Positions 27,242 to 34,108 of a stretch of 64,000 nt of DNA are shown one piece after another. This DNA comes from Haliea alexandrii (GTDB taxonomy: Bacteria; Pseudomonadota; Gammaproteobacteria; Pseudomonadales; Halieaceae), in the NCBI RefSeq assembly GCF_003719295.1, contig NZ_RFLW01000001.1, positions 310,001 through 374,000 on the forward strand, read 5' to 3'. The notes below the pieces were generated by a model that did no database searches, had not been told where the DNA came from, and worked only from the letters and a program-made list of their open reading frames with translations. The first letter of the stretch is position 1. Each line of letters begins with the position of its first letter. The translations under genes and the position numbers were made by a program.

Positions 27242-28462
27242 ATGAGCTCCCGACACCTCACTGCTGACTCACCCTGGCTGTTGGCCTTGCTGGCAACGCT
27301 GGTCGCCCTTGGGCCACTGAGTGTCGATATGTACCTGCCGGCAATGCCGGCCATGCGCGTTGCCCTGGCCACCGATGTGGGCAGCGTACAACTGACCTTG
27401 AGCGCCTACCTCGCCGGCTTCGCGGTGTTCCACCTGTTCTGCGGCCCCCTGGCCGACCGCTATGGCCGCAAACCGGTCATCACCGCCGGCACGCTGCTGT
27501 TCATTGTGGCCTGCGTGGGGTGCAGCCTGGCGACCACGATAGACGAATTGCTTGCCTACCGGTTCCTGCAGGGCATTGGTGCCTGCGTGGGGCCAACGCT
27601 TGCCCGCACCATCACGCGCGACCTGTTCGGACCACGCCGCGCCGCCCGCGCCCTGTCGCTCATTGCCATGCTGATGGCCCTGGCACCCGCGGTGGCGCCG
27701 AGTCTCGGCAGCCTGTTAACGGTGTTCTTTCCGTGGCGCAGCATTTTCGTGTTTCTGGGACTCTACGGCGCGCTGATACTGCTCGTTCTCAACCGCTACC
27801 TGGGGGAATCCCTGCCGGTGCGCCAGAGCCTCCATCCGGGCACCATTGCGCGCAACTATGGTGTGCTGCTGCGCAGTGGGCCTTTCATGACCGTCGTGAT
27901 CAGCAGCTCCTTCGTCTACGCCGGCATGATGGTCTACCTCGCCTCATCCGGCTTCGTGTACATTGAAATGCTGCAGCTGCCGGTCAAGTACTTCGGGCCC
28001 ATCTTTCTCACCACGGTCGCCGGCTATATCGCGGGAAGCGCGGTGAGTGCACGTCTGGCAAGCCACCTCGATTCCATGCGAGTGCTGCTGATTGGCACCG
28101 TGGTCGTTGCTGTCGCCAGTCTGAGTATGGCGATTACAGGCACGCTGTTTGACACCCGCGTTGCGGCGCTGGCCATCCCGATGATGCTCTACACGGCGGG
28201 CATGGGCCTCACGCTACCCCATGCCATGGGCCTCGCGCTACAGCCCTATCCACACATGGCAGGCACCGCCTCGGCCTTGCTCGGCTTCATCCAGATGGCT
28301 GTATCGGCCGCCGCCGGCGGCCTGGTCGGCCTGTTCCTGCACGACTCACCGCAACCGATGCTGCTCGGCATATTACTGCTGGGGCTGACCGGGCTCGCAC
28401 TCGCGCTGCAGGCGAGCCGACTACACACACGCGCCGCCGACACCGGGCAGGCCGCAAACTGA
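27242..28462 (+). CDS. Bcr/CflA-family MFS drug-efflux transporter
   Basis: Twelve-span major facilitator antiporter, 406 residues, inner membrane. Seen: LGPLSVDMYLPAMPAM in TM1 (family hallmark), the loop 2-3 motif GPLADRYGRKP near 80, RFLQGIGACVGP in TM4, and APSLGSLL in TM5. Relatives export bicyclomycin, chloramphenicol, sulfonamides or cysteine. A cysteine synthase gene follows within 71 bp; a link with cysteine export is possible but only inferred. Confidence 0.88.
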   Translation: MSSRHLTADSPWLLALLATLVALGPLSVDMYLPAMPAMRVALATDVGSVQLTLSAYLAGFAVFHLFCGPLADRYGRKPVITAGTLLFIVACVGCSLATTIDELLAYRFLQGIGACVGPTLARTITRDLFGPRRAARALSLIAMLMALAPAVAPSLGSLLTVFFPWRSIFVFLGLYGALILLVLNRYLGESLPVRQSLHPGTIARNYGVLLRSGPFMTVVISSSFVYAGMMVYLASSGFVYIEMLQLPVKYFGPIFLTTVAGYIAGSAVSARLASHLDSMRVLLIGTVVVAVASLSMAITGTLFDTRVAALAIPMMLYTAGMGLTLPHAMGLALQPYPHMAGTASALLGFIQMAVSAAAGGLVGLFLHDSPQPMLLGILLLGLTGLALALQASRLHTRAADTGQAAN

Positions 28463-28474
28463 GCTGCGCGAACA

Positions 28475-28503
28475 CTGACCGGCTGTAGCGGCTGTGGCAT
28501 ACT
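28475..28503 (+). promoter_or_regulatory. Promoter of the cysteine synthase gene
   Basis: CTGACC (28475-28480), 17-bp spacer, CATACT (28498-28503) preceded by TGG, giving an extended -10. It fits a GTG start at 28533 better than the one at 28494, which would lie upstream of the transcription start. Confidence 0.45.
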
Positions 28504-28532
28504 GCGCCTTCTTTTTTACGGAGAAACCGGCC

Positions 28533-29540
28533 GTGGCGAGCGCTGCAGATGTCACCCAGCTTATCGGCAACACGCCGCTCTTATATCTGCGGCAGGCATC
28601 GGAGCGCACCGGTTGCCGTATTTTTGGCAAAGCCGAGTTCATGAACCCCGGTGGCTCAGTGAAGGACCGCACGGCTCTTGGCATCATTCGCGCGGCGGAA
28701 GCCAGCGGCGAACTGCGCCCGGGCGGTCGCATCGTCGAGGGCACCGCAGGGAATACCGGCATTGGTTTGACCCTGCTGGCCAACGCCCTGGGCTATACCA
28801 GTACCGTGGTGATGCCCATCAGCCAGAGCCGCGAGAAAATCGACACTCTGGAATTGCTCGGTGCCGATTTACATCTTGTCCCGGCCACGTCCTACAGTGA
28901 GCCCGGCCACTATATCCACACCGCCCAGCGACTGGCAGAAAAATTCGCCAGCAGCGAGGCCGCAGGCGCGGTGTGGGCAAGGCAGTTCGACAACCTGGCC
29001 AATATGGCAGTACACCGCGACACCACCGGCGAGGAAATCTGGCAGCAAACGGAGGGCGAAATCGACGGGTTCATTTGCGCCGTGGGCACCGGCGGCACGC
29101 TGGCGGGCGTTTCCCAGGCACTCAAGGCGCATCGCGAGAGCATTACCATCGGTCTCGCTGATCCACAGGGCGCTTCGCTGAGCCACTATTTCAACTGCGG
29201 TGAACTCAGGCCCAGCGCGGGCAGTTCCATCATGGAAGGCATCGGCATCAACCACATCACCGGTAACGTGGCACAGGCCAGAGTGGATACCGCCTTTACC
29301 GTAACCGATGAGGAAGCACTGCCACTGCTATTCGACCTGCTGCAGCACGAAGGGCTTTGCCTCGGTGGCTCGGCCGGTGTCAACATTGCCGGTGCGGTGA
29401 AGCTCGCCGAACAGCTGGGGCCCGGGCACACCATCGTTACCATCCTCTGTGACTACGGCAACCGCTACCAGAGCAAACTGTTCAACCCCGCGTTCCTGCA
29501 CAACAAAGGCCTACCGGTACCGCCCTGGCTGGATATCTGA
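28533..29540 (+). CDS. cysK: Cysteine synthase A (O-acetylserine sulfhydrylase)
   Basis: PLP enzyme making cysteine from O-acetylserine and sulfide; 335 residues, cytoplasmic. Seen: LIGNTPLLYL near residue 9, the PLP lysine in NPGGSVKDRTA near 43, the substrate loop GTAGNTGIG near 72, and GTGGTLAG near 185. Longer than E. coli CysK through insertions (for example ADLHLVPATSYSEPGHYI) and so belongs to a CysK-like subgroup; cystathionine synthase activity cannot be excluded. GTG 28533 has GGAG upstream. Confidence 0.87.
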   Translation: MASAADVTQLIGNTPLLYLRQASERTGCRIFGKAEFMNPGGSVKDRTALGIIRAAEASGELRPGGRIVEGTAGNTGIGLTLLANALGYTSTVVMPISQSREKIDTLELLGADLHLVPATSYSEPGHYIHTAQRLAEKFASSEAAGAVWARQFDNLANMAVHRDTTGEEIWQQTEGEIDGFICAVGTGGTLAGVSQALKAHRESITIGLADPQGASLSHYFNCGELRPSAGSSIMEGIGINHITGNVAQARVDTAFTVTDEEALPLLFDLLQHEGLCLGGSAGVNIAGAVKLAEQLGPGHTIVTILCDYGNRYQSKLFNPAFLHNKGLPVPPWLDI

Positions 29541-29574
29541 CCAACACAACCCCCTGAAAATACGGAGACCCCAC

Positions 29575-30195
29575 ATGAAACTGGGCATTATCAGCGGCAG
29601 TCATCGACCCGATTCACAGAGCGCCAAGGTAGGCCGCTACATCAAGCACACCCTGCTGGAGCAGACGCTCTGCGACGACGTCTGGTTTCTGGACCTCGGT
29701 GGCAACCCGCTGCCGTTGTGGGAAGAGGGTGTTTGGGACCCGGAAGATGCCCGCTGGCAGGGAATTCTCGACCCGCTGCGCACCGAGCTGCACAGCTGTG
29801 ACGGCCTGATCGTTATCGCACCGGAATGGCACGGCATGGTGCCCGCCGGCCTGAAGAACTTCCTGCTGTTATGGACATCGGGCGGTGAACTGGCCCACAA
29901 ACCGGCACTGATCGTCACCGTGTCGGGCTCCATCGGGGGCTCTTACCCCGTGGCAGAGCTGCGCATGAGCGGCTACAAGAACAACCGCCTCTGCTTCATA
30001 CCCGAGCACCTGATCGTGCGCAACGTCAACGGCGTGTTCAACGCCGACGACAAGGACAACGACCAGGACCCGCACACCTACCATCGAGACCGGCTCATCT
30101 ACTGCCTGGAGCTGCTGCGGGAATACGCGCTGGCAATGCGCCAGGTGCGCGCCAGCGGCAAAGGCGCCCTCGACGTGTACCCGAGCGGCATGTAA
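29575..30195 (+). CDS. NADPH-dependent FMN reductase/quinone reductase-like flavoprotein
   Basis: 206-residue flavodoxin-fold flavoprotein. Seen: KLGIISGSHRPDSQSAKVG at the N-terminus (phosphate-binding loop of NADPH:FMN reductases), LIVIAPEWHGMVPAGLKNFLL near 83 and SGSIGGSYP near 118. It probably reduces FMN, quinones or azo compounds with NADPH. Clear GGAG before the ATG. Likely co-transcribed with cysK (34-bp gap), perhaps linked to sulfur or redox metabolism; this is inference. Confidence 0.83.
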   Translation: MKLGIISGSHRPDSQSAKVGRYIKHTLLEQTLCDDVWFLDLGGNPLPLWEEGVWDPEDARWQGILDPLRTELHSCDGLIVIAPEWHGMVPAGLKNFLLLWTSGGELAHKPALIVTVSGSIGGSYPVAELRMSGYKNNRLCFIPEHLIVRNVNGVFNADDKDNDQDPHTYHRDRLIYCLELLREYALAMRQVRASGKGALDVYPSGM

Positions 30196-30214
30196 GACCG
30201 GCGGAGCGGGGCAC

Positions 30215-31408
30215 TCACTGCGCGGGGGCCCACACCTCAACACGGTCCCGACCGTTGTCCTTGGCCCGGTAGAGGGCCTCGTCCGCGCGACTGAGAAGCA
30301 GGTCGATGGTATCGCCCTGCCGCGCCTCGGTAATGCCAGCACTGAAGGTCACGCTCACCGCGCTGCTGCCGGCGTGCAGTGCGGTTTCGGCCACCGCAAG
30401 CCGCGCCCGGTCGAGTAGTACCCGCGCTTCCTGCGGAGAGCTGTCCGGCAGCAACAACACGAACTCCTCGCCGCCGTAACGTGCCAGTACATCCGTCTCC
30501 CGCAGCTGCCCCTGCCAGGCGTCGGCAAAGTGGCGCAGTGCCTCGTCGCCGAAACTGTGGCCGTAGCTGTCGTTCAGGCGCTTGAAGTGGTCCAGGTCAA
30601 TCATCGCCAGGCACAGGGAATGCCTCTGCCGCAGAGCGCGTGCCAGATCGCGCTCGGCCACCGTGCGAAAAGCGCGACGGTTCAGCAACCGGGTGAGGTC
30701 ATCGCGAGTAGCGAGATATTCAGCGCGGATTTGATGCGTGCGCCCCACGGCCAGAATACGCTGCATGGTCATCAGCGTAGCGCCAACGAACCCCATCACC
30801 AGTGCGGGAATACCGAAATTGTAGGGCAACAGATAACTGTAGGACTCGAGGGGAGAGACGTAGGGTTCGCCCTGCCACCAGTCGTGATAGCCGTGGAACC
30901 CGCGCAACAGCACCACGGCACTGTACAGCAGCAAGCTCACACCGAGGAGCACCTGGGCAGGTCGCGTGGCGGGATCCTCCCGACTCTTGAGCAGCAACCA
31001 GATGGCCTGCACTGGCAGGAGCCCGGCGATGGTGGAGTAGACCCCCATCAGGAAGTCGGAGTTACCGCTGGTCATCCAGTAGTGGATATTGAAAGCGACC
31101 ATGACACCAACACTGACGGGCACAATCCACCAGGGCAGTGGCCGACCCATGAAGTGGAAGATGCCAATCAGGAACAGTGCCTCGCCCGCAAGCTGGCCCG
31201 CATTGCCCAGCACATTGAGCACCGGGCTGCCGGTGGCGATAAAACCGAAAAAGAGCACGATGCCGCCGATCAGCGTCCAGCTGCCGGCCATCCAGAAAAC
31301 CGGGCCGGCATAAGGGCGCGACACATACCAAAGAGCGGTGGAGGAGACCGCCACTGCCAGCAGCAGGCAAACGCCCAGCAGCATTGGCGAGTAATAGATG
31401 GCCTCCAC
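30215..31408 (-). CDS. Membrane-bound GGDEF diguanylate cyclase
   Basis: 397 residues: about six transmembrane segments (1-215) then a GGDEF domain starting TRDDLTRLLNRRAF near 234. The catalytic motif is GGEEF at 312-316, an active form, and the product-inhibition I-site RETD is at 303-306, five residues before it. It should make c-di-GMP and be feedback-inhibited; the N-terminal membrane sensor has no family I recognise. An orthologous cyclase is remembered in the same polA-dsbA neighbourhood of Pseudomonas. Confidence 0.9.
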   Translation of the reverse strand: MEAIYYSPMLLGVCLLLAVAVSSTALWYVSRPYAGPVFWMAGSWTLIGGIVLFFGFIATGSPVLNVLGNAGQLAGEALFLIGIFHFMGRPLPWWIVPVSVGVMVAFNIHYWMTSGNSDFLMGVYSTIAGLLPVQAIWLLLKSREDPATRPAQVLLGVSLLLYSAVVLLRGFHGYHDWWQGEPYVSPLESYSYLLPYNFGIPALVMGFVGATLMTMQRILAVGRTHQIRAEYLATRDDLTRLLNRRAFRTVAERDLARALRQRHSLCLAMIDLDHFKRLNDSYGHSFGDEALRHFADAWQGQLRETDVLARYGGEEFVLLLPDSSPQEARVLLDRARLAVAETALHAGSSAVSVTFSAGITEARQGDTIDLLLSRADEALYRAKDNGRDRVEVWAPAQ

Positions 31409-31432
31409 GGCGCCCCCGTTACGCCTCCCGGC

Positions 31433-32089
31433 TCAGGCGGCGGCGGGTGCCGGCTGTGCGGCGCGTTCTTTCTCTATGAGGAAGTCAGCCAGTTTCAGCA
31501 TATTTGCCTGGCTACCCGCCTTGCGAATGCTGATACGGTACTTGCCGTTGACCATCATTTCAGGCGTACCGGTGATTTTCGCCGCCCGGGCGCGGCTGTT
31601 GGCCTGGCGCACCTGGCTGCTCACACCGAAGGAAGAAAACGCCTTGTCGAAATCATCACCGCTCACGCCATTGGAGGTGAACAGCTTGCGGATCTCCGCT
31701 TCTGACCCCAGGCGCTTGCCGTCGACGTTCATGGCCTGGAACATGACTGTGTGCAGTGAATCGAGAACGCCCAGCACATCGGCGGTGTAGTACATGGCAG
31801 CGTGCAGCTCCATGGGCTTGTTCCACACGGCGGGGGAGCCTTTAAAGTCGACATCTTCCGCCAGGGTGTCCTTCCAGCGGCTGATCAACGGGTCGAAAGT
31901 GTAGCAGTGGCCGCAGCCATACCAGAAGAATTCGACCACTTCGATCTTGTCCGGATCTGCCGTGCGCAGTGCCGGCACGATCAGGTCATAGTGCGTGCCT
32001 TCCTGCCAATCGGTGGTAGCGGCATCCTGAGCTGAGGCTGCGAGCGGGGCCAGCAGCACGAGAGCAAGAGCGAGAAAACGCGTAAACAT
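31433..32089 (-). CDS. dsbA: Thiol:disulfide interchange protein DsbA
   Basis: Periplasmic oxidase that introduces disulfides into exported proteins. 218 residues from ATG 32089 (GGAG 6 nt upstream; an earlier in-frame start at 32101 is less likely). Signal peptide ends near PLAASAQ. Seen: thioredoxin fold with active site WYGCGHCYTF near residue 55 and cis-Pro ITGTPEMMVNGKY near 170. Adjacent to two c-type cytochromes, whose haem attachment also needs thiol chemistry. Confidence 0.95.
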   Translation of the reverse strand: MFTRFLALALVLLAPLAASAQDAATTDWQEGTHYDLIVPALRTADPDKIEVVEFFWYGCGHCYTFDPLISRWKDTLAEDVDFKGSPAVWNKPMELHAAMYYTADVLGVLDSLHTVMFQAMNVDGKRLGSEAEIRKLFTSNGVSGDDFDKAFSSFGVSSQVRQANSRARAAKITGTPEMMVNGKYRISIRKAGSQANMLKLADFLIEKERAAQPAPAAA

Positions 32090-32156
32090 GAGATTCTCCA
32101 TTGTCAGATTACCGTTATCAGACCACGATTCCGGCGGCCTGTTCTACTCCGGATAA

Positions 32157-32182
32157 AAAAGGTGGCTCGATGGCCACCTTTT
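32157..32182 (-). terminator. Intrinsic terminator of the cytochrome c4 gene
   Basis: 10-bp stem AAAAGGTGGC/GCCACCTTTT with a 6-nt loop, followed on the minus strand by a run of T. Lies 18 bp after the cytochrome c4 stop and upstream of dsbA, so dsbA has its own promoter. Confidence 0.75.
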
Positions 32183-32200
32183 CAACAGCTGCTGGAAGGC

Positions 32201-32836
32201 TTACTTCAGGCCTGCCGCGTAGCTGGCAACGGCTTCGATTTCCATATCGCTGAGGCCGAAGGCGTTGGCGCGCATGATTTTGGTATCGCCATCATTGGTG
32301 CGCCCGGTGGGGTCTTCGTAGCCTTTACGGTAGGCGCGCAATTGCGCCGCGATGTACTCGGAGTGCTGTCCGTGCAGCGCGGGGTAGCCCGCCAGGGCAT
32401 TACCCTTGCCGGTCGGCGAGTGGCAGCCGCTGCAGGCGGCCACCTTGCGCTCGGCGATCCCGGCGCGATAGACCTTCTCACCCAGCGCCACCAGCGCCGG
32501 ATCTGCCTGGTTACCCGTCACCGCCTTGCTCGCATAGTACGCGGCGATATCAGCCAGTTGCTGATCGGTCATGTCGTCAACCTGGCCGGCCATGGTGGGA
32601 ATGGGGCGGGCGCCATCGCGAATGTCCATCAGCTGCTTGAGCAGATAGCGCTGCCCCTGGCCTGCCAGTTTGGGGAACGTGGGCACCGGACTGTTACCAT
32701 CGGCACCGTGGCAGGCACTGCACATCTGAGTGAGTGGCTCACCGGCGGCGGCATCGCCGTCGAGGAACGGCGTAGCCGCACCGGCGGTGTGTGCAAAACC
32801 CACCAGGGCTGCACAGAGAACAAGGGCTTTCTTCAT
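32201..32836 (-). CDS. Di-haem cytochrome c4
   Basis: Periplasmic membrane-attached electron carrier, 211 residues, feeding terminal oxidases. Signal peptide MKKALVLCAALVGFAHTAGA. Two similar domains each with a CxxCH: CSACH at 39-43 and CSGCH at 135-139; downstream Met ligands are plausible (PTMAGQ and KIMRANAFG). It is probably an electron donor to the cytochrome oxidase encoded 8 kb away. Second gene after the cytochrome c5 gene (35-bp gap). Confidence 0.93.
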   Translation of the reverse strand: MKKALVLCAALVGFAHTAGAATPFLDGDAAAGEPLTQMCSACHGADGNSPVPTFPKLAGQGQRYLLKQLMDIRDGARPIPTMAGQVDDMTDQQLADIAAYYASKAVTGNQADPALVALGEKVYRAGIAERKVAACSGCHSPTGKGNALAGYPALHGQHSEYIAAQLRAYRKGYEDPTGRTNDGDTKIMRANAFGLSDMEIEAVASYAAGLK

Positions 32837-32871
32837 GACACTTCCAGACAGGAACGTAGAGTAACGGCGCC

Positions 32872-33165
32872 TTACTGCGCCGGCGTGGACATGTACGTGA
32901 TCAGGGCTGCATAGTCCTCATCCGTGCAATCAAAGCACATGCCCTTGGGCGGCATGGCATTCAGGCCATTCTTGACGGACGTTACCAATGCATCCATGCC
33001 TTTCTCCATTTTCGGAGCCCAGGCGGCGGCATCACCGGTTTTAGGCGCACCAGCAACACCGGCGTTGTGACAGACCGCACAACTCTTGTTGTACTTGTCC
33101 ATGGGCGGCTCAGCCATTGCGCCGGCGGCAACAACCATGGCGCCCACTGCCAACAATTTTTTCAT
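32872..33165 (-). CDS. Mono-haem cytochrome c5 (c555-type)
   Basis: 97-residue periplasmic class I cytochrome. Signal peptide of about 18 residues ending AGAMA. Seen: haem site CAVCH near 33 and the two-cysteine segment [10 protein letters not shown] near the end that forms the family disulfide, with Met ligand in [11 protein letters not shown] 33165 has AGAGGTG upstream; longer in-frame versions cross the engB promoter. Likely co-transcribed with the cytochrome c4 gene. Confidence 0.92.
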   Translation of the reverse strand: MKKLLAVGAMVVAAGAMAEPPMDKYNKSCAVCHNAGVAGAPKTGDAAAWAPKMEKGMDALVTSVKNGLNAMPPKGMCFDCTDEDYAALITYMSTPAQ

Positions 33166-33233
33166 GCTACACCTCTGCTTCATGCTGCGGGTTAGATGGG
33201 ACGCGGAGATTTCCGTCAGTCCCGGGAAAGCTG

Positions 33234-33242
33234 TGGCATTAT
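33234..33242 (+). promoter_or_regulatory. Extended -10 promoter of engB
   Basis: TGG-CATTAT, an extended -10. The predicted transcript starts near 33249, giving only 8 nt before ATG 33257 but 32 nt before ATG 33281, which supports the latter as the engB start. Confidence 0.4.
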
Positions 33243-33280
33243 ATACGAGATACCCCATGCAAAAAAGGCAAGCGCACCTC

Positions 33281-33952
33281 ATGCAGTCAACCGCCCCGGA
33301 CCGGCCCGACTACCGCAGCGCCGGTTTCCTGACCAGCGCCAGCCGGCTCTCCCAGTGCCCCGAGGACGCGGGCTGGGAAGTGGCCTTCGCCGGTCGCTCC
33401 AACGCTGGAAAATCCTCTGCAATCAATAGCTTAACCGGGAACTCAAAGCTTGCGCGTACCTCCCGCACCCCCGGGCGCACGCAGTTGATCAATTTTTTCA
33501 GCCTCAGTGAGACGCAGCGCCTGGTCGACTTGCCCGGCTATGGCTTCGCCAAAGTCCCCCTCGCGGTGAAACAGGAGTGGACCAAACAGCTGGAAAATTA
33601 CCTGCAAAAACGCGAGAGCCTGCGCGGGCTGATTCTGCTCATGGACGTGCGCCATCCACTGCAGGCCTTTGACCAGCAAATGCTCAACTGGGCAGTGAGC
33701 GCCGGCATGCCGGTCCACATCCTGCTTACCAAGGCGGACAAGCTCAAGAATGGCCCCGCACGCGCGACCTTGCTGCAGGTACAACGGACACTGCAGGTGC
33801 ACGGCGACAGCGTTACCGTACAACTGTTCTCCGCCCTGAAGCACAGTGGCCACAAGGAGCTGGTCGCGGTGTTAAATGCCTGGCTGACCGACCTCAGCGT
33901 CTACGAGGACGAGGAGCACGACGCGGGCGAAGAGGACGAATCCGGCACATAA
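33281..33952 (+). CDS. engB: Ribosome biogenesis GTPase EngB (YihA/YsxC)
   Basis: Essential GTPase in assembly of the large ribosomal subunit; 223 residues. Seen: G1 GRSNAGKSS near 39, G2/switch [13 protein letters not shown] near 60, G3 DLPGYG near 80, G4 TKAD near 147 and G5 FSALK near 178. Start ATG 33281 matches the N-terminal length of Pseudomonas EngB; ATG 33257 is the alternative. The C-terminus is acidic ([13 protein letters not shown]). Convergent with polA across a 156-bp gap that holds the small RNA candidate. Confidence 0.93.
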   Translation: MQSTAPDRPDYRSAGFLTSASRLSQCPEDAGWEVAFAGRSNAGKSSAINSLTGNSKLARTSRTPGRTQLINFFSLSETQRLVDLPGYGFAKVPLAVKQEWTKQLENYLQKRESLRGLILLMDVRHPLQAFDQQMLNWAVSAGMPVHILLTKADKLKNGPARATLLQVQRTLQVHGDSVTVQLFSALKHSGHKELVAVLNAWLTDLSVYEDEEHDAGEEDESGT

Positions 33953-33988
33953 AAAACCCGGCTGCCCGTAGGGGGACAGGCAGCCGGG
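33951..33988 (-). terminator. Rho-independent terminator of the polA-engB small RNA
   Basis: 10-bp GC-rich stem CCCGGCTGCC/GGCAGCCGGG (arms 33988-33979 and 33966-33957), 12-nt loop containing CCCCC, then six T on the minus strand. Strong. It would also end polA read-through; on the plus strand no T run follows. Confidence 0.85.
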
Positions 33989-34069
33989 ACAGCTTGGGTC
34001 TCTGGGGAAGAGACTTGCCCCGCGAGTGGCTCATGGGGAGGAGCCTGCGGAGCAGTAGCAGCATGCTAC
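33951..34069 (-). ncRNA. Candidate sigmaE-dependent small RNA between polA and engB (ErsA/Spot 42 position)
   Basis: About 119 nt predicted from a promoter at 34103-34076 to the U-run terminator. Four tandem stem-loops: SL1 GTAGCA/TGCTAC (34069-34055); SL2 GGCTC/GAGCC with loop CTCCCCAT (34045-34028); SL3 GTCTCT/AGAGAC with loop TCCCC (34014-33998); SL4 the terminator with loop TGTCCCCCTACG. Three loops carry runs of four or five C, complementary to GGGGA-type Shine-Dalgarno sites. Established: Spot 42 in enterics and the AlgU-dependent ErsA in Pseudomonas lie in the same polA-engB gap. Base pairing is seen; function and homology are inferred. Confidence 0.75.
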
Positions 34070-34075
34070 GAATAA

Positions 34076-34103
34076 TGAGACCGGGTTCGCTGCGGAAAGT
34101 TCC
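34076..34103 (-). promoter_or_regulatory. sigmaE/AlgU-type promoter of the small RNA
   Basis: GGAACTT (34103-34097), 15 bp, GTCTCA (34081-34076). This is one mismatch from the E. coli sigmaE consensus GGAACTT-N15-GTCTAA and fits the AlgU pattern GAACTT-N16-TCTnA. It starts 5 bp after the polA stop and lies wholly in the gap. Confidence 0.7.
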
Positions 34104-34108
34104 ACCCG

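Noticed and set aside
33953-34064. Leucine-rich reading frame starting in the small RNA (begins MLLLLRRLLP)
   Set aside because: Only about 5 nt would precede the ATG in the predicted transcript, there is no ribosome site, and it runs through the terminator into engB antisense. Hairpin structure explains the sequence better.
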